From Oxalobacteraceae bacterium UBA7693 (GTDB lineage: Bacteria > Pseudomonadota > Gammaproteobacteria > Burkholderiales > Burkholderiaceae_D): 5,373 bases of DNA. Position numbers and translations under genes: made by a program. Location of the stretch: assembly GCA_002482715.1 (NCBI GenBank), contig DLGN01000267.1:294-5666 (forward strand), given 5' to 3'. Under the pieces are notes generated by a model. That model had not been told where the DNA came from and searched no databases. It saw only the letters and a list, made by a program, of their open reading frames with translations. Numbering within the stretch: the first letter of the stretch is position 1; each line of letters starts with the position of its first letter. Shown here in pieces: positions 5,339 through 5,373 of this stretch.

Positions 5339-5373
5339 CTAAAAACGATAAGCCAGTGCAGTTGATACATAGA
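5339..5373 (-). CDS. Possible C-terminus of an outer membrane beta-barrel protein (cut by right edge)
   Basis: On the minus strand one frame entering from the right edge reads YVSTALAYRF and stops at TAG (5339-5341). The pattern of terminal Phe, Tyr at the third-last, Leu at the fifth-last and Val at the ninth-last position matches the C-terminal beta-signal of outer membrane barrel proteins, which is recognised by the BAM machinery. Only ten codons are visible, and the other two minus frames also stay open for a similar length, so this is a motif-based suggestion. If right, the gene would sit 51 bases upstream of the exported protein gene on the same strand and could share its transcript. 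Confidence 0.4.
   Translation of the reverse strand, partial: YVSTALAYRF

Overview
The window looks like chromosomal DNA from a betaproteobacterium, most likely of the order Burkholderiales and perhaps Oxalobacteraceae-like. This rests on gene order (pstB-phoU-phoB-phoR on one strand) and on the look of the proteins, with GC around the mid-forties by eye. No ribosomal or other marker gene is present, so the taxonomic guess is an inference.

Layout: positions 1-2223 and on to 3609 hold the 3' part of the phosphate (Pho) locus, all on the + strand. It contains the C-terminal two thirds or so of the ATPase PstB (cut by the left edge), the signalling adaptor PhoU, the response regulator PhoB and the membrane histidine kinase PhoR. 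All the catalytic residues I could check are intact. The phoU-phoB and phoB-phoR gaps both contain inverted repeats, and phoR has no good ribosome binding site. After a 201-base gap comes a monocistronic response regulator of the OmpR/PhoB class (3811-4509). It resembles E. coli RstA, has its own candidate promoter and Shine-Dalgarno, and has no kinase gene beside it in the window. It ends in a strong Rho-independent terminator.

From 4532 to the right edge the coding strand switches to minus. One gene encodes an exported, probably periplasmic, 251-residue protein of unknown function. The last 35 bases look like the C-terminus of another minus-strand gene, possibly an outer membrane beta-barrel protein, because they end in Tyr-Arg-Phe with alternating residues. 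The terminator of the regulator gene lies inside the coding end of the exported protein gene.

How the genes work together: PstB drives phosphate import through PstSCA. PhoU couples transporter state to PhoR. PhoR phosphorylates PhoB when phosphate is scarce and dephosphorylates it when phosphate is plentiful. The RstA-like regulator may act independently or may receive input from a kinase elsewhere. I do not see a clearly new biological system here. The most interesting items are the unpaired regulator next to phoBR, the hairpins between the pho genes, and the unidentified exported protein with its possible outer membrane neighbour.
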